Below are positions 48,041 to 57,899 of a stretch of 64,000 nucleotides of DNA, one piece after another. Under the pieces are notes generated by a model. The model did no database searches. It was not told the DNA's origin and saw only the letters and a list, made by a program, of their open reading frames with translations. This DNA comes from Shimia_B sp038525525 (GTDB lineage Bacteria > Pseudomonadota > Alphaproteobacteria > Rhodobacterales > Rhodobacteraceae), in contig JBCBHO010000001.1 in NCBI GenBank assembly GCA_038525525.1, forward strand, positions 992,001 through 1,056,000, written 5' to 3'. Position numbers and translations under genes: made by a program. Numbering within the stretch: position 1 is the stretch's first letter; every line of letters starts with the position of its first letter.

Positions 48041-48868
48041 ATGCTCGACGATGCCAATGAGATCCACGCGCTCTTTCACGGGGCACCGAAGACCACGGAG
48101 TTCAAGAAGCTCCGCAAGCGGATCGTGCGCGACACGCGCAAGGCGATCGAGCAATACGGCATGGTGGAGCGCGGCGCGCGCTGGCTCGTGTGCCTCTCCG
48201 GGGGCAAGGACAGCTACACGCTCCTGGCCGCCCTCACGGAGCTGCAATGGCGCGGCCTCCTGCCGGTGGACATCCTGGCCTGCAATCTCGACCAGGGGCA
48301 GCCGGGCTTCCCGGCGACGGTGCTGCCGGAGTTCCTCGAGAAGATGGGCGTGCCGCACCGGATCGAATACCAGGACACCTATTCCATCGTCATGGACAAG
48401 GTCCCCGCCGGGCGCACCTATTGTGCGCTCTGCTCGCGGCTCCGGCGCGGCAATCTCTACCGCATCGCGCGCGAGGAGGGGTGTTCGGCGGTCGTGCTCG
48501 GCCATCACCGCGACGATATCCTCGAGACGTTCTTCATGAACCTCTTTCACGGCTCGCGCCTCGCCACGATGCCGCCGAAGCTTCTCAACGAGGAGGGTGA
48601 TCTCTTCGTCTACCGGCCCCTCGCCCACGTGGCCGAGGCCGATTGCGAGGCATTTTCCACGGCGATGAAGTATCCGATCATCCCCTGCGATCTCTGCGGC
48701 TCCCAGGACGGGCTCCAACGCCAGCAGGTAAAGGCGTTGATCGACGGCTGGGAGGCGAACCATCCCGGGCGGCGCCAGAAGATGTTTCGCGCGCTCATGA
48801 ATACGCGGCCCTCCCACCTGCTCGACCCCGCGCTCTTCGATTTCGAGGGCCTCGCCCGCCGGACCTGA
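48041..48868 (+). CDS. ttcA: tRNA 2-thiocytidine biosynthesis protein TtcA
   Basis: A 275-residue tRNA-modifying enzyme that makes 2-thiocytidine at position 32. The PP-loop is LSGGKDSYTLL, the first Cys pair YCALCSRLRRG and the second PCDLCGSQ ligate the 4Fe-4S cluster; HRDDILETFFMNLFH is the tRNA-binding stretch. Complete at standard size. Start ATG at 48041 in the short gap between divergent genes. The gene order yidD, ttcA, EAL protein, yidC looks normal for its family. Confidence 0.94.
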   Translation: MLDDANEIHALFHGAPKTTEFKKLRKRIVRDTRKAIEQYGMVERGARWLVCLSGGKDSYTLLAALTELQWRGLLPVDILACNLDQGQPGFPATVLPEFLEKMGVPHRIEYQDTYSIVMDKVPAGRTYCALCSRLRRGNLYRIAREEGCSAVVLGHHRDDILETFFMNLFHGSRLATMPPKLLNEEGDLFVYRPLAHVAEADCEAFSTAMKYPIIPCDLCGSQDGLQRQQVKALIDGWEANHPGRRQKMFRALMNTRPSHLLDPALFDFEGLARRT

Positions 48869-48990
48869 GCGCCCCGGGCCCAAATCCGCGCGCGCGCACG
48901 ATTTGTTAACCTGACGCAGCGACAGTCGCCCCACGCGGGAGTCGGCAAGTGCCGCCGGTCGTTTCGCGCGTATCAGAGGGAGAGGGCAGC

Positions 48991-50553
48991 ATGGTCGCGC
49001 GCCGCAGCGAGGGCATCACGGGTCGGATGAGGCGCGTCGGAGGCGCGTTGCCCACCCTACTCACCGGGCCGCAGGCGCTGGCCTTTCTCCCGGCCATATC
49101 CCTGGCGAGCTACTGGCTCGGCGGGGAGCAGGCGCTGATCGCCGCCGCGCTCGCCGTGCCGCTCGTGGTGGCGCTCCTTGGCATCCGCGTGACCGCACCC
49201 GCCTATCCCCCGGGCGGGGAGGACATGCTCAGTGATATCAACAGCCGCGACGCGCTCACCGACGTGCTCCAATCCTCGATCGGGCCCAGCGCGCAGGCCG
49301 GGCACACCTCGGTCTGCCTCGCGGTGGAGATCGACGATTTCAAGACGTTGGAAGAGCGCTACGGCCGCAAGGCCGGAGAGGCGATCCTGAGCAAGACGGC
49401 GGAGCGCATAGCCGACAGCCTACGGGACTACGACATCATCTCGCGGGTGGATCCCGCCACCTTCGCCGTGGCCATGCCGCCCTCGCGCAAATGCGATCTC
49501 GAGCTCGCCATCCAGCTCGCGGGCCGCCTGCAACAGGCCATCGAGGTGCCAGTGTCGGTGGATGCCTCCACCGTCTACATCACCTCCTCCATCGGGTTCT
49601 GCCTCTCCTCGCGCAGCCCCGGCGAGACGGGCACGGCCATGCTCGACGCCGCGCTTGCTGCCATGGTGGAGGCGCGGCGCAACGGACCCTCGGCCATCCG
49701 GGCGTTCACGCCCGAAATGCGCGCCCGCATCGAGGCGCGGCATTCGCTCATCGAGGAGGCCGCTGCCGCGCTCGATTCCGGCGATATCCACCCGTGGTTC
49801 CAGCCGCAGGTCTCCACCGAGACGGGGCGCGTGACCGGGTTCGAGGCGCTGGCCCGCTGGAAGCATGCCGAGCGTGGCCTCGTCTCGCCTGCGGAGTTCC
49901 TTCCCGCCATCGAGCAGGCCGGGCTGATGGAGCGGCTCGGGGAAGCCATGCTGTACCACGCGCTCACAGCGCTCAAGGATTGGGACAAGGCCGGGATCCG
50001 TGTGCCATCAGTAGGGGTCAATTTCTCGCCCGATGAGCTGCGCAATCCGAAGCTCGTGGAGAAGGTCAAATGGGAGCTCGACCGCTTCGAGATCGAGCCG
50101 GGCCGCCTGTCTATCGAGGTCCTCGAAAGCGTGGTGGCCAATTCCGACGACGATGTCGTGACCCGCAACATCGCGGCACTGGCCGAGCTCGGCTGCATGA
50201 TCGACCTCGACGATTTCGGCACCGGTCACGCCTCGATCTCCTCGATCCGCCGCTTCTCGGTGAACCGGATCAAGATAGACCGTTCCTTCGTGATGAAGGT
50301 GGACGAGGACCCCGAGCAGCAACGGATGATCGCCGCGATCCTCATGATGGCGGAGCGGCTCGGGCTCGAGACCCTGGCCGAGGGGGTGGAAAACATGGGC
50401 GAGCACGCCGTCCTCTCGCAGCTCGGCTGCGGGCATGTGCAGGGCTACGGCATCGCGCGGCCCATGCCATTTTCGGACACATTGAGCTGGATGGACCGCC
50501 ACGAGCAGAAACTCGCGGGCGCCAACACGGCCGCGCGCCGCGCCGCCATCTGA
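48991..50553 (+). CDS. Cyclic-di-GMP phosphodiesterase with degenerate GGDEF and intact EAL domain
   Basis: A 520-residue inner-membrane protein. Two membrane helices (about residues 30-66) are followed by a GGDEF domain whose active-site loop reads SRVDPATF instead of GGDEF (Arg152, Val153, Asp154, Pro155), so diguanylate cyclase activity is probably lost. The EAL domain is intact: EALARWKH (Glu285), NFSPDELRNP, IEVLES, DDFGTGHAS, KIDRSF and EGVEN. It should hydrolyse c-di-GMP. The ATG at 48991 with AGAGGGAGAGGG is preferred over a GTG at 48949. Position before yidC is notable. Confidence 0.87.
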   Translation: MVARRSEGITGRMRRVGGALPTLLTGPQALAFLPAISLASYWLGGEQALIAAALAVPLVVALLGIRVTAPAYPPGGEDMLSDINSRDALTDVLQSSIGPSAQAGHTSVCLAVEIDDFKTLEERYGRKAGEAILSKTAERIADSLRDYDIISRVDPATFAVAMPPSRKCDLELAIQLAGRLQQAIEVPVSVDASTVYITSSIGFCLSSRSPGETGTAMLDAALAAMVEARRNGPSAIRAFTPEMRARIEARHSLIEEAAAALDSGDIHPWFQPQVSTETGRVTGFEALARWKHAERGLVSPAEFLPAIEQAGLMERLGEAMLYHALTALKDWDKAGIRVPSVGVNFSPDELRNPKLVEKVKWELDRFEIEPGRLSIEVLESVVANSDDDVVTRNIAALAELGCMIDLDDFGTGHASISSIRRFSVNRIKIDRSFVMKVDEDPEQQRMIAAILMMAERLGLETLAEGVENMGEHAVLSQLGCGHVQGYGIARPMPFSDTLSWMDRHEQKLAGANTAARRAAI

Positions 50554-50845
50554 CATCGGCACCGCTGCCCTGGCCGAAGCGCGGCCAACACGCCGCTTGT
50601 CTCCCGCGAACAAAGAGCCCGGAAACACGCGCCATGACCGCGCGACATGCGCCGCGGCAGTCCGTACCATGTGGCGCAGCCAGCGGTCCGCGGCGCGCTG
50701 CGGGGGCTCTTTCGGCGGGGTTTCTGCTTGACCTCGAGAGCCCCTCACTGTTGAACGGCGCGACCCTTTTGCGGCTTTAGACGCGTCCTCTGCGCGCCTA
50801 CATGCTCTCAAAGCACGCGACACGAGCAGGGATGAACCGGACCCC

Positions 50846-52687
50846 ATGGACGAGCAAAACAAGAACCTTCTTCTGGCGACGGGACTGAGCTTTCTTGTCC
50901 TGCTGGTGTGGATGGCCTTCTTCGCGCCCGAGCCCCCGCAGGACCCGGCCACCGCGCCGAGCTCCACGGCTAGCCAGACGACCACCAGCGACGGCACGGC
51001 CCCCATCGTCGCCGGCGAAAGCTCCGACGCCCCCGCGACACCCGGCTCCGTGGTGACGAGTGAAGAGGCCCGCGCCGCCGCCCTCGACGCCGCGCCACGC
51101 CTCGCCATCGACACCGCGCGCCTCGAAGGCTCCGTCTCGCTGCTTGGCGGGCGCATCGACGATCTTCGCCTGCGCGACTACCGGGAAAGCCTCGACGACG
51201 GTGCCCCCATCGTGACGCTGCTCTCACCCGAGAATGCCGATGATGCCTATTACGCCGCCCATGGCTGGGCCCATGGCACCGGTCTCGAGGCCAGCGACGT
51301 CCCCGGGCCGGAGACCCTCTGGCAGGCCGATGGCAACCAGACGCTCACCGTGGACACGCCCGTCACGCTCACCTGGGAGAGCCCCGCGGGCCTCGTCTTC
51401 TCCAAGACGATCTCGGTGGACGCCGATTACATGTTCACCGTCGAACAGAACGTCACCAACCCCACCGACGCCACCGTACGCCTCGCGCCCTACGGCCTCA
51501 TCCGCCGCCACGGCATCCCCGATGATCTCATGGGCTTCTTCATCCTCCACGAAGGCCTCATCCGGATGACCGACGGCGAGCTCGGCGAGGTCAATTACGA
51601 CGACATCGTCGACCTCCAGGCCGGCGAAAGCAATCGCGCCTCCTCCCGCACCATGCGCGTAGAGGAAAACGGCTGGATCGGCTTCACCGACCATTACTGG
51701 ATGACGACCCTCGTGCCCGCACCGGGCACCGAATTCACCTCCACTGCGCAGATGTCGGAAAACACCGGCATCATGCAGGCGCTCACGCTCTACCCCACGC
51801 GCGACCTCGCCGCCGGGGGCACGCTCGACGCCAGCGCCCAGTTCTTCGCCGGCGCCAAGGAATGGGAGGCCATCCGTGGCTACGAGCGCGAAGCCGGCAT
51901 CGACCGCTTCCTCGATTCCATCGACTGGGGCTGGTTCTTCTTCCTGACGAAGCCGATCTTCGCCCTGCTCCACTGGCTCAACGCCCTGATCGGCAACATG
52001 GGCTGGGCCATCATCGCGCTGACCCTCGTGATCAAGGCGGTGCTCTTCCCGCTGGCCTACCGCTCCTACGCGTCCATGGCCAAGATGAAGGAGCTCCAGC
52101 CCGAGATGGAAAAGCTCAAGGAAGCTGCGGGCGATGATCGCGAGAAGCTCCAGAAAGGGATGATGGAGCTCTACAAGAAGAACAAGGTGAACCCGGCCGC
52201 GGGCTGCCTGCCGATCCTCTTGCAGATCCCGATCTTCTTCTCGCTTTACAAGGTGATCTTCGTGACGCTGGAGCTCCGCCATGCGGAATGGTTCGGCGTC
52301 TTCGAGGATCTCTCCGCGCCTGATCCCACCTCGATCATGAACCTCTACGGCCTCCTGCCCTTCGCGGGCCCCGAGCCCGGCTCGATCGTGGCGCTCATCT
52401 TCATCGGCATCCTGCCGCTCATCCTCGGCATCTCGATGTGGCTTCAGCAGAAGCTGAACCCGGCGCCGACGGACCCGACGCAGGCCATGATCTTCGCATG
52501 GATGCCCTGGGTCTTCATGTTCATGCTGGGCACCTTCGCCTCGGGCCTCATCGTCTACTGGATCGCCAACAACCTCATCACCTTCGCGCAGCAATACCTC
52601 ATCATGCGCAGCCAGGGGGTGAAGCCCGACGTCTTCGGCAATATCCGCGCGAGCTTCCGGAAGGCGGCGAAGGGCGAAGAGAAGTAA
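50846..52687 (+). CDS. yidC: Membrane protein insertase YidC
   Basis: A 613-residue Oxa1-family insertase. TM1 is residues 7-27; a large periplasmic domain (about 30-360) follows; then four to five helices with LHWLNALIGNMGWAIIALTLVIKAVLFPL, PAAGCLPILLQIPIFFSLYKVIF, and the end MLGTFASGLIVYWIANNLITFAQQY. The segment between TM1 and the P1 domain is Thr/Ser/Ala-rich. It inserts Sec-dependent and independent membrane proteins, such as the F0 c subunit. The next gene starts at the base after its stop. Confidence 0.97.
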   Translation: MDEQNKNLLLATGLSFLVLLVWMAFFAPEPPQDPATAPSSTASQTTTSDGTAPIVAGESSDAPATPGSVVTSEEARAAALDAAPRLAIDTARLEGSVSLLGGRIDDLRLRDYRESLDDGAPIVTLLSPENADDAYYAAHGWAHGTGLEASDVPGPETLWQADGNQTLTVDTPVTLTWESPAGLVFSKTISVDADYMFTVEQNVTNPTDATVRLAPYGLIRRHGIPDDLMGFFILHEGLIRMTDGELGEVNYDDIVDLQAGESNRASSRTMRVEENGWIGFTDHYWMTTLVPAPGTEFTSTAQMSENTGIMQALTLYPTRDLAAGGTLDASAQFFAGAKEWEAIRGYEREAGIDRFLDSIDWGWFFFLTKPIFALLHWLNALIGNMGWAIIALTLVIKAVLFPLAYRSYASMAKMKELQPEMEKLKEAAGDDREKLQKGMMELYKKNKVNPAAGCLPILLQIPIFFSLYKVIFVTLELRHAEWFGVFEDLSAPDPTSIMNLYGLLPFAGPEPGSIVALIFIGILPLILGISMWLQQKLNPAPTDPTQAMIFAWMPWVFMFMLGTFASGLIVYWIANNLITFAQQYLIMRSQGVKPDVFGNIRASFRKAAKGEEK

Positions 52688-53446
52688 GTGGCCACGCTGG
52701 CGCACATCTTTCGGCACCCGATCAAGGCGCACGGGTCCGAAAGCCTGACCCAAGTGGAGCTCGCCGCCAATGCCACCCTGCCCTGGGACAGGGTGTGGGC
52801 TGTGGCGCATGAACACTCCGACGCCGATGGCAGCACCTGGGAGCGCTGCGGGAAATTCTCGCGCGGGGCCCATGTGCCGACCCTCATGGCCGTCACCTCC
52901 CGCCTCGATGAGGCGCGCGAAGAAATCACGCTGAGCCATCCCGAGCTCGAGGATCTCACCGCCCATCCGGACCGGGACGGCCCGGCCATCGTGGGGTGGA
53001 TCGCGCGCGCCATGGGGCCCGAGGCGCGGAAACCCGCCCGCGTCGTGCGCGCACGCGCGGCCACGGAGGGCCAGGGCATGACCGACAATCCCGCGCCCTA
53101 TCTCAGCCTCCTCGGCCTCTCCTCGCTGCGCGCCCTCGGGCAGCGGGCTGGCCGCCCCCTCTCGCCCCTCCGCTTTCGCGGCAATCTCTGGGTGGACGGT
53201 ACCGGGCCGTGGGAAGAATTCGAATGGGTGGGCAAAAGGCTCCGCCTCGGCGGCGCGGAGCTTGTGGTCGAGGACCGCATCGACCGCTGCCGCGCCACGG
53301 AAGTGGACCCGGAAACCGGACGGCGCGACACCGACACGCTCGGTGCCTTGCGCGACGGCTGGGGCCACATCGACTTCGGCGTCTTCGCCCGGGTGGTCTC
53401 GCCCGGCCCCGTGGCCCTGGGCGACAGGCTCGAGGTGATCGGGTGA
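52688..53446 (+). CDS. MOSC domain protein
   Basis: A 252-residue protein with N-terminal MOSC-N beta-barrel-like start (LAHIFRHPIKAHGSESLTQVEL) and C-terminal MOSC domain with the conserved Cys in DRIDRCRATEVDPETGRRD. MOSC domains bind molybdenum cofactor or carry sulfur. It starts with GTG directly after the yidC stop (TAAGTG) and its end overlaps yihA in GTGA. Role is uncertain; placement between yidC and yihA recurs in Roseobacter-group genomes to my recollection. Confidence 0.88.
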   Translation: MATLAHIFRHPIKAHGSESLTQVELAANATLPWDRVWAVAHEHSDADGSTWERCGKFSRGAHVPTLMAVTSRLDEAREEITLSHPELEDLTAHPDRDGPAIVGWIARAMGPEARKPARVVRARAATEGQGMTDNPAPYLSLLGLSSLRALGQRAGRPLSPLRFRGNLWVDGTGPWEEFEWVGKRLRLGGAELVVEDRIDRCRATEVDPETGRRDTDTLGALRDGWGHIDFGVFARVVSPGPVALGDRLEVIG

Positions 53447-54090
53447 GTTTGCCCTTCCCGCTGGCAGAGGTCGAGGACGCGCCAACGCGCGAGGCCGGGC
53501 GCAAGCTCTTCGCGCGGCCCACGGAGTTCGTGAAAGGCGTCGTCACCATGGATGGCCTGCCGCCCGGCGACCGGGTGGAGGTCTGCTTTGCCGGGCGCTC
53601 GAACGTGGGCAAAAGCTCCCTCATCAATGCGCTGACCGGCCAAAAGGGCCTCGCGCGTGCCTCCAACACGCCCGGGCGCACGCAGGAGATCAACTTCTTC
53701 TCGCTCGAAGACCGCTACCTCGTGGACCTTCCGGGCTACGGCTTTGCCAACGCTCCGGTGGCAGTGGTGGAAAAATGGCAGCGGCTGCTGAAATCCTACC
53801 TCCAGGGCCGGGTGAACCTGCGCCGCGCCTTCGTGCTCATCGATGCGCGCCACGGTGTGAAGCCCGTGGATGCGGAGATCATGGCTCTCCTCGACAGCGC
53901 GGCGGTGACGTTTCAGGTGGTGCTGACGAAGGCCGACAAGAACAAGGCCAGCCAGACAGAGACGGTGCTGGCGCAGGTGCGCGAAAAGCTCTCGAAGCAT
54001 CCGGCGGCCTTTCCGGAGCTCGTGCTCACCTCGTCGGAGAAGGGCGAGGGCCTCGACACCCTGCGCGCGATCATCGCCACGCTTGCCTGA
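53443..54090 (+). CDS. yihA: Ribosome biogenesis GTPase YihA/YsxC
   Basis: A 215-residue Era-like GTPase that helps mature the 50S subunit. G1 AGRSNVGKSSLINALTG, G2 NTPGRTQEINFF, G3 VDLPGYGFA and G4 LTKADK are visible. GTG start overlaps the MOSC stop. It is often written engB. Last of the yidC-MOSC-yihA coupled set. A weak stem (GAGGCG/CGCCTC at 54091-54110) follows. Confidence 0.95.
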   Translation: MSLPFPLAEVEDAPTREAGRKLFARPTEFVKGVVTMDGLPPGDRVEVCFAGRSNVGKSSLINALTGQKGLARASNTPGRTQEINFFSLEDRYLVDLPGYGFANAPVAVVEKWQRLLKSYLQGRVNLRRAFVLIDARHGVKPVDAEIMALLDSAAVTFQVVLTKADKNKASQTETVLAQVREKLSKHPAAFPELVLTSSEKGEGLDTLRAIIATLA

Positions 54091-54138
54091 GAGGCGTTAA
54101 CTCGCGCCTCCAGCCCCTTCGCAGGAGCCTTTCCGCGC

Positions 54139-54873
54139 TCAGACGTGCTGACCCGCGTTCACCTCGATCTCGGTGCCCGTGACGTAGCTCGAGGCATCGG
54201 TGCAGAGAAACCAGATGACATCGGCGACCTCCGATGGCTGTCCGAGGCGCCGGAGCGGCAGGCGCTCCACGATCTTCTCGGTCCCCGGCGACAGGATCGA
54301 TGTCTCCACCTCCCCGGGCGCGATGGCATTCACGCGCACACCGAGCGGCCCGAAATCATGGGCCATTTCGCGGGTGAGTGCGGCGAGCGCCGCTTTGGAA
54401 GTCGCGTAGGCCGCGCCTGCGAAGGGGTGCACCCGTGCGCCCGCGATGGAGGTGACATTGACCACCGCGCCCTTCGTGGCCGCCAATTCCTCCTGAAGCC
54501 CCCGCGCGAGGACGACCGAGGCAAAGAAATTCACGTGGAAGACATGGCCCCACGTGCGCAGGTCGGTATTGAGCGTGGTGAGCCGCGCGCCGTCCTCGCC
54601 CTTGGGCGAGATGCCCGCGTTATTGACGAGCGCGTCGAGCTTTCCGTCGACCTTCCCGCGGACCTCCTCGATGGCCTCGATCGTCTGGTTCGGGTCCGCG
54701 AGGTCCACCTGGATGTGGTTTTCCTCTCCGCCGGGCCAGGGGCAGCGCGGATCGAAAGCCATGCGCGAGCAGGTGAGGACGCGCCAGCCCTCCGCCGAGA
54801 ACCGCTTCACCGTGGCGTGGCCGATCCCACGGCTCGCGCCGGTGAGCAGCAGGGTTTTCTGACGATCGGGCAT
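54139..54873 (-). CDS. Short-chain dehydrogenase/reductase
   Basis: A 244-residue classical SDR. Cofactor site TGASRGIGHA, NNAG, catalytic Ser in VTSIAG, and YxxxK as YATSK. Acts on an unknown alcohol or ketone with NAD(P)H; the Arg in the CSR position after strand beta2 suggests NADP(H). It lies convergent with yihA and divergent from argB; no pathway context. Confidence 0.92.
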   Translation of the reverse strand: MPDRQKTLLLTGASRGIGHATVKRFSAEGWRVLTCSRMAFDPRCPWPGGEENHIQVDLADPNQTIEAIEEVRGKVDGKLDALVNNAGISPKGEDGARLTTLNTDLRTWGHVFHVNFFASVVLARGLQEELAATKGAVVNVTSIAGARVHPFAGAAYATSKAALAALTREMAHDFGPLGVRVNAIAPGEVETSILSPGTEKIVERLPLRRLGQPSEVADVIWFLCTDASSYVTGTEIEVNAGQHV

Positions 54874-54941
54874 GATGCCGAAGTCTCATCCAAAACACCA
54901 TGGTTGGCAACGGCTGGCCGGAAGGCTAGGACACGCGCGCC

Positions 54942-55808
54942 ATGAAGCAGCGTGATGACATGAACAGAGACTGGATCGCCACCGCCCGGACGCTTTCGCA
55001 AGCGCTCCCCTACCTGCAGCGCTACGACGAGGCCATCGTCGTCATCAAGCTCGGCGGCCACGCCATGGGCTCCGACGAGGCCATGGCAAGCTTCGCCCGC
55101 GACGTGGTGCTCATGCAGCAGGTCGGCGTGAACCCGGTCATCGTCCACGGCGGCGGTCCCATGATCAACGAGATGCTCGCGAAACTCGGCGTGGAGAGCA
55201 CCTTCGTGGGCGGCAAGCGCGTCACCGATGCCGCCACCGTGGAGGTGGTGGAGATGGTGCTCTCGGGCCTCGTGAACAAGCGCATCGTGCAGGCGATCGC
55301 GGCCCAGGGCGGGCGCGCCGTCGGGCTTTCGGGCAAGGACGCGCGGCTCATCACCTGCGACGCCGCCGCGCCGGAGCTCGGCCTCGTGGGCGAGCCCTCC
55401 GAGATCGACACGTCGCTTCTCACCACGCTCTTCGAGGGTGACATGATCCCCGTCATCGCGCCGCTCGGCGCGGGCCGGGGCGGCGAGACGATGAACATCA
55501 ACGGCGACACCGCCGCCGGCGCCATTGCCGCGGCCCTCGCAGCCGATCGTCTCCTGCTTCTGACCGACGTGGCGGGCGTGAAGGGCGCCGACGACATGGT
55601 CCTGACGGACCTCAAGACCTCGCAGATCCGCACCATGGTCGCAGAGGGCACCATCGCAGGCGGCATGATCCCCAAGACCGAGACCTGCATCGCCGCGCTC
55701 GAAGGCGGGGTGCGGGCGGCCGTCATCCTCGACGGGCGCGCCCCGCAGGCCTGCCTCCTCGAGCTCTTCACCGACCACGGCGCGGGCACCCTCATCCGCG
55801 CGGATTGA
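54942..55808 (+). CDS. argB: N-acetylglutamate kinase
   Basis: A 288-residue second enzyme of arginine synthesis. KLGGHAMGS forms the nucleotide-binding start, VHGGGPMINEMLAKLG the substrate loop, FVGGKRVTDAATVEVV and NINGDTAAGAIAAALAADRLLLLTDVAGV are conserved. An N-terminal helix (residues 1-30) typical of arginine-inhibited hexameric forms is present, suggesting feedback inhibition by arginine. Start at 54942; an in-frame ATG at 54960 is an alternative. Confidence 0.95.
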   Translation: MKQRDDMNRDWIATARTLSQALPYLQRYDEAIVVIKLGGHAMGSDEAMASFARDVVLMQQVGVNPVIVHGGGPMINEMLAKLGVESTFVGGKRVTDAATVEVVEMVLSGLVNKRIVQAIAAQGGRAVGLSGKDARLITCDAAAPELGLVGEPSEIDTSLLTTLFEGDMIPVIAPLGAGRGGETMNINGDTAAGAIAAALAADRLLLLTDVAGVKGADDMVLTDLKTSQIRTMVAEGTIAGGMIPKTETCIAALEGGVRAAVILDGRAPQACLLELFTDHGAGTLIRAD

Positions 55809-55874
55809 CCACGGCAAGCCGTGCTTGCCCGCCGGCCCTGCCTGCGCCTAGGGTTCCGGCGGGGAGGGGCATGG

Positions 55875-56510
55875 ATGACACGCCACGACAAGGACCAGCT
55901 CGACGCGGCGCTCGCGCGGCACGGGCTGCGCGTGACCGGTGGCTTTCGGCCCACGCCGGACGACCGTATCGATGCCGCTTCCCTCGCCCTCGTGAGCCCT
56001 GGCGCCGCCTTCTGGGGTCACTTTTCGAGAAGTCCTGAATACCGGGACGGCGCGCGCGACCCGCTTGACCGCTGGAGCGCGCGCGTCCTTGGCGCACTTG
56101 CCGACGTCTTTGGCGCGGTGGCGCATTTCCCCTTCGGACCGACGCCGGGCCCGTTCCTTGCCTGGGCGCGGCGCAGCGGTGCGGCGTGGCCGTCGCCCGT
56201 CGCGCTCCACGTGACCGAAAGCATGGGGCTCGACACGTCCTACCGGGGCGCGCTCGCGCTCCCCTTCGACATCGCATTCCGCACTGGAACGTCGCCATGC
56301 GAGGGCTGCACGCGGCCCTGCCTCACGGCTTGCCCCGCCGGGGCCTTGGGCGGCGGAGGCTACGACGTGGCGCGATGCCAGGACTACCTCCGCGCAACCC
56401 CGGATCGCGCCTGCCGGCAGTCCGGCTGCCTCGTGCGCCGGGCCTGCCCGGCCTCGCTCGGCCAGCCGCCCGCGCAAGCACGCTTTCACATGGCCGCGTT
56501 CCTCTCATGA
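55875..56510 (+). CDS. Ferredoxin-like 4Fe-4S protein (unknown function)
   Basis: A 211-residue protein with a Cys-rich C-terminal half. CEGCTRPCLTACPAGAL (about residues 145-160) is a CxxCxxxCxxxCP cluster; further Cys occur in CQDYLR, ACRQSGCLVRRACP, so a second incomplete cluster may exist. The N-terminal half contains GAAFWGHFSRS and AHFPFGPTPGPF. It resembles uncharacterised relatives of the iron-sulfur part of epoxyqueuosine reductase. The stop overlaps the next gene in ATGA. Function not assignable. Confidence 0.75.
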   Translation: MTRHDKDQLDAALARHGLRVTGGFRPTPDDRIDAASLALVSPGAAFWGHFSRSPEYRDGARDPLDRWSARVLGALADVFGAVAHFPFGPTPGPFLAWARRSGAAWPSPVALHVTESMGLDTSYRGALALPFDIAFRTGTSPCEGCTRPCLTACPAGALGGGGYDVARCQDYLRATPDRACRQSGCLVRRACPASLGQPPAQARFHMAAFLS

Positions 56511-56992
56511 AGACCCTCATCATCATGCGGCACGCGAAATCGAGCTGGTCGGACCCGGGCGCTCGCGACATCGAGCGGCCACTCAACGCCCGCGGCAGAC
56601 GCTCCGCGCAGGCGCTAGGCGAATGGTTGCGCTTCGGTGGATTCCAGCCTGACCTCGTGCTCTGTTCAACCGCCGTTCGAACGGCGGAGACATGGGCCGG
56701 CCTCGGGCTCGACGCGGAGGTGCGCTATCTGCCGGAGCTCTACCATGCTGCACCCGGAGTCTACCTCGATGCGTTTCGTAATGCGTCCGGGCGCTGCGTG
56801 ATGGTCTTGGGGCACAATCCCGGGATCGCGGCCTTTGCCAGCGAGATCCTCGCAGCGCCGCCCAGTCACGCGCGGTTCGACGCATATCCGACCGGGGCGA
56901 CGCTCGTGGCCGATTACGACGGAGACTGGCCGCAGCTCTCCGCCGGGCGTGCCACCGTGCGGGCCTTCACCGTGCCGCGTGATCTTACCTGA
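56507..56992 (+). CDS. SixA-type histidine phosphatase
   Basis: A 161-residue phosphatase of the histidine phosphatase superfamily. The catalytic motif is LIIMRHAKSSWSDPG (RHA), a second His in LGHNPGIAAFAS. RPLNARGRRSAQALGEWL is the family-typical middle. SixA dephosphorylates HPt domains or phosphocarrier proteins in E. coli; in alphaproteobacteria the target is not defined. Starts in ATGA overlap with the ferredoxin-like gene. A perfect palindrome follows 8 bases after its stop. Confidence 0.87.
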   Translation: MKTLIIMRHAKSSWSDPGARDIERPLNARGRRSAQALGEWLRFGGFQPDLVLCSTAVRTAETWAGLGLDAEVRYLPELYHAAPGVYLDAFRNASGRCVMVLGHNPGIAAFASEILAAPPSHARFDAYPTGATLVADYDGDWPQLSAGRATVRAFTVPRDLT

Positions 56993-57000
56993 CAGCGTCA

Positions 57001-57020
57001 AAGCCGCCTCGAGGCGGCTT
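57001..57020. terminator. Palindromic terminator between the SixA-type gene and bztD
   Basis: AAGCCGCCTC and GAGGCGGCTT form a perfect 20-base palindrome between two convergent genes. It lacks a long T run, so efficiency is uncertain. Confidence 0.65.
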
Positions 57021-57055
57021 CGAAATCCCATGAGGGCCTTTGAAGTCCCCTTGGC

Positions 57056-57862
<807 letters not shown>

Positions 57863-57899
57863 GTTGTACTCCCTGTGCCCTGGCGCGCCGCCGGGCCGC

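Noticed and set aside
50554..50845. A 48-codon frame and an AAAGAGCCC/GGGCTCTTT inverted repeat in the EAL-yidC gap
   Set aside because: The frame has no ribosome binding site. The repeat arms are 83 bases apart, so a terminator is unlikely; chance is a sufficient explanation.
51224..53485. 753-codon open frame antisense to yidC and the MOSC gene
   Set aside because: Composition is that of an antisense shadow, and both sense genes have full conserved motifs.
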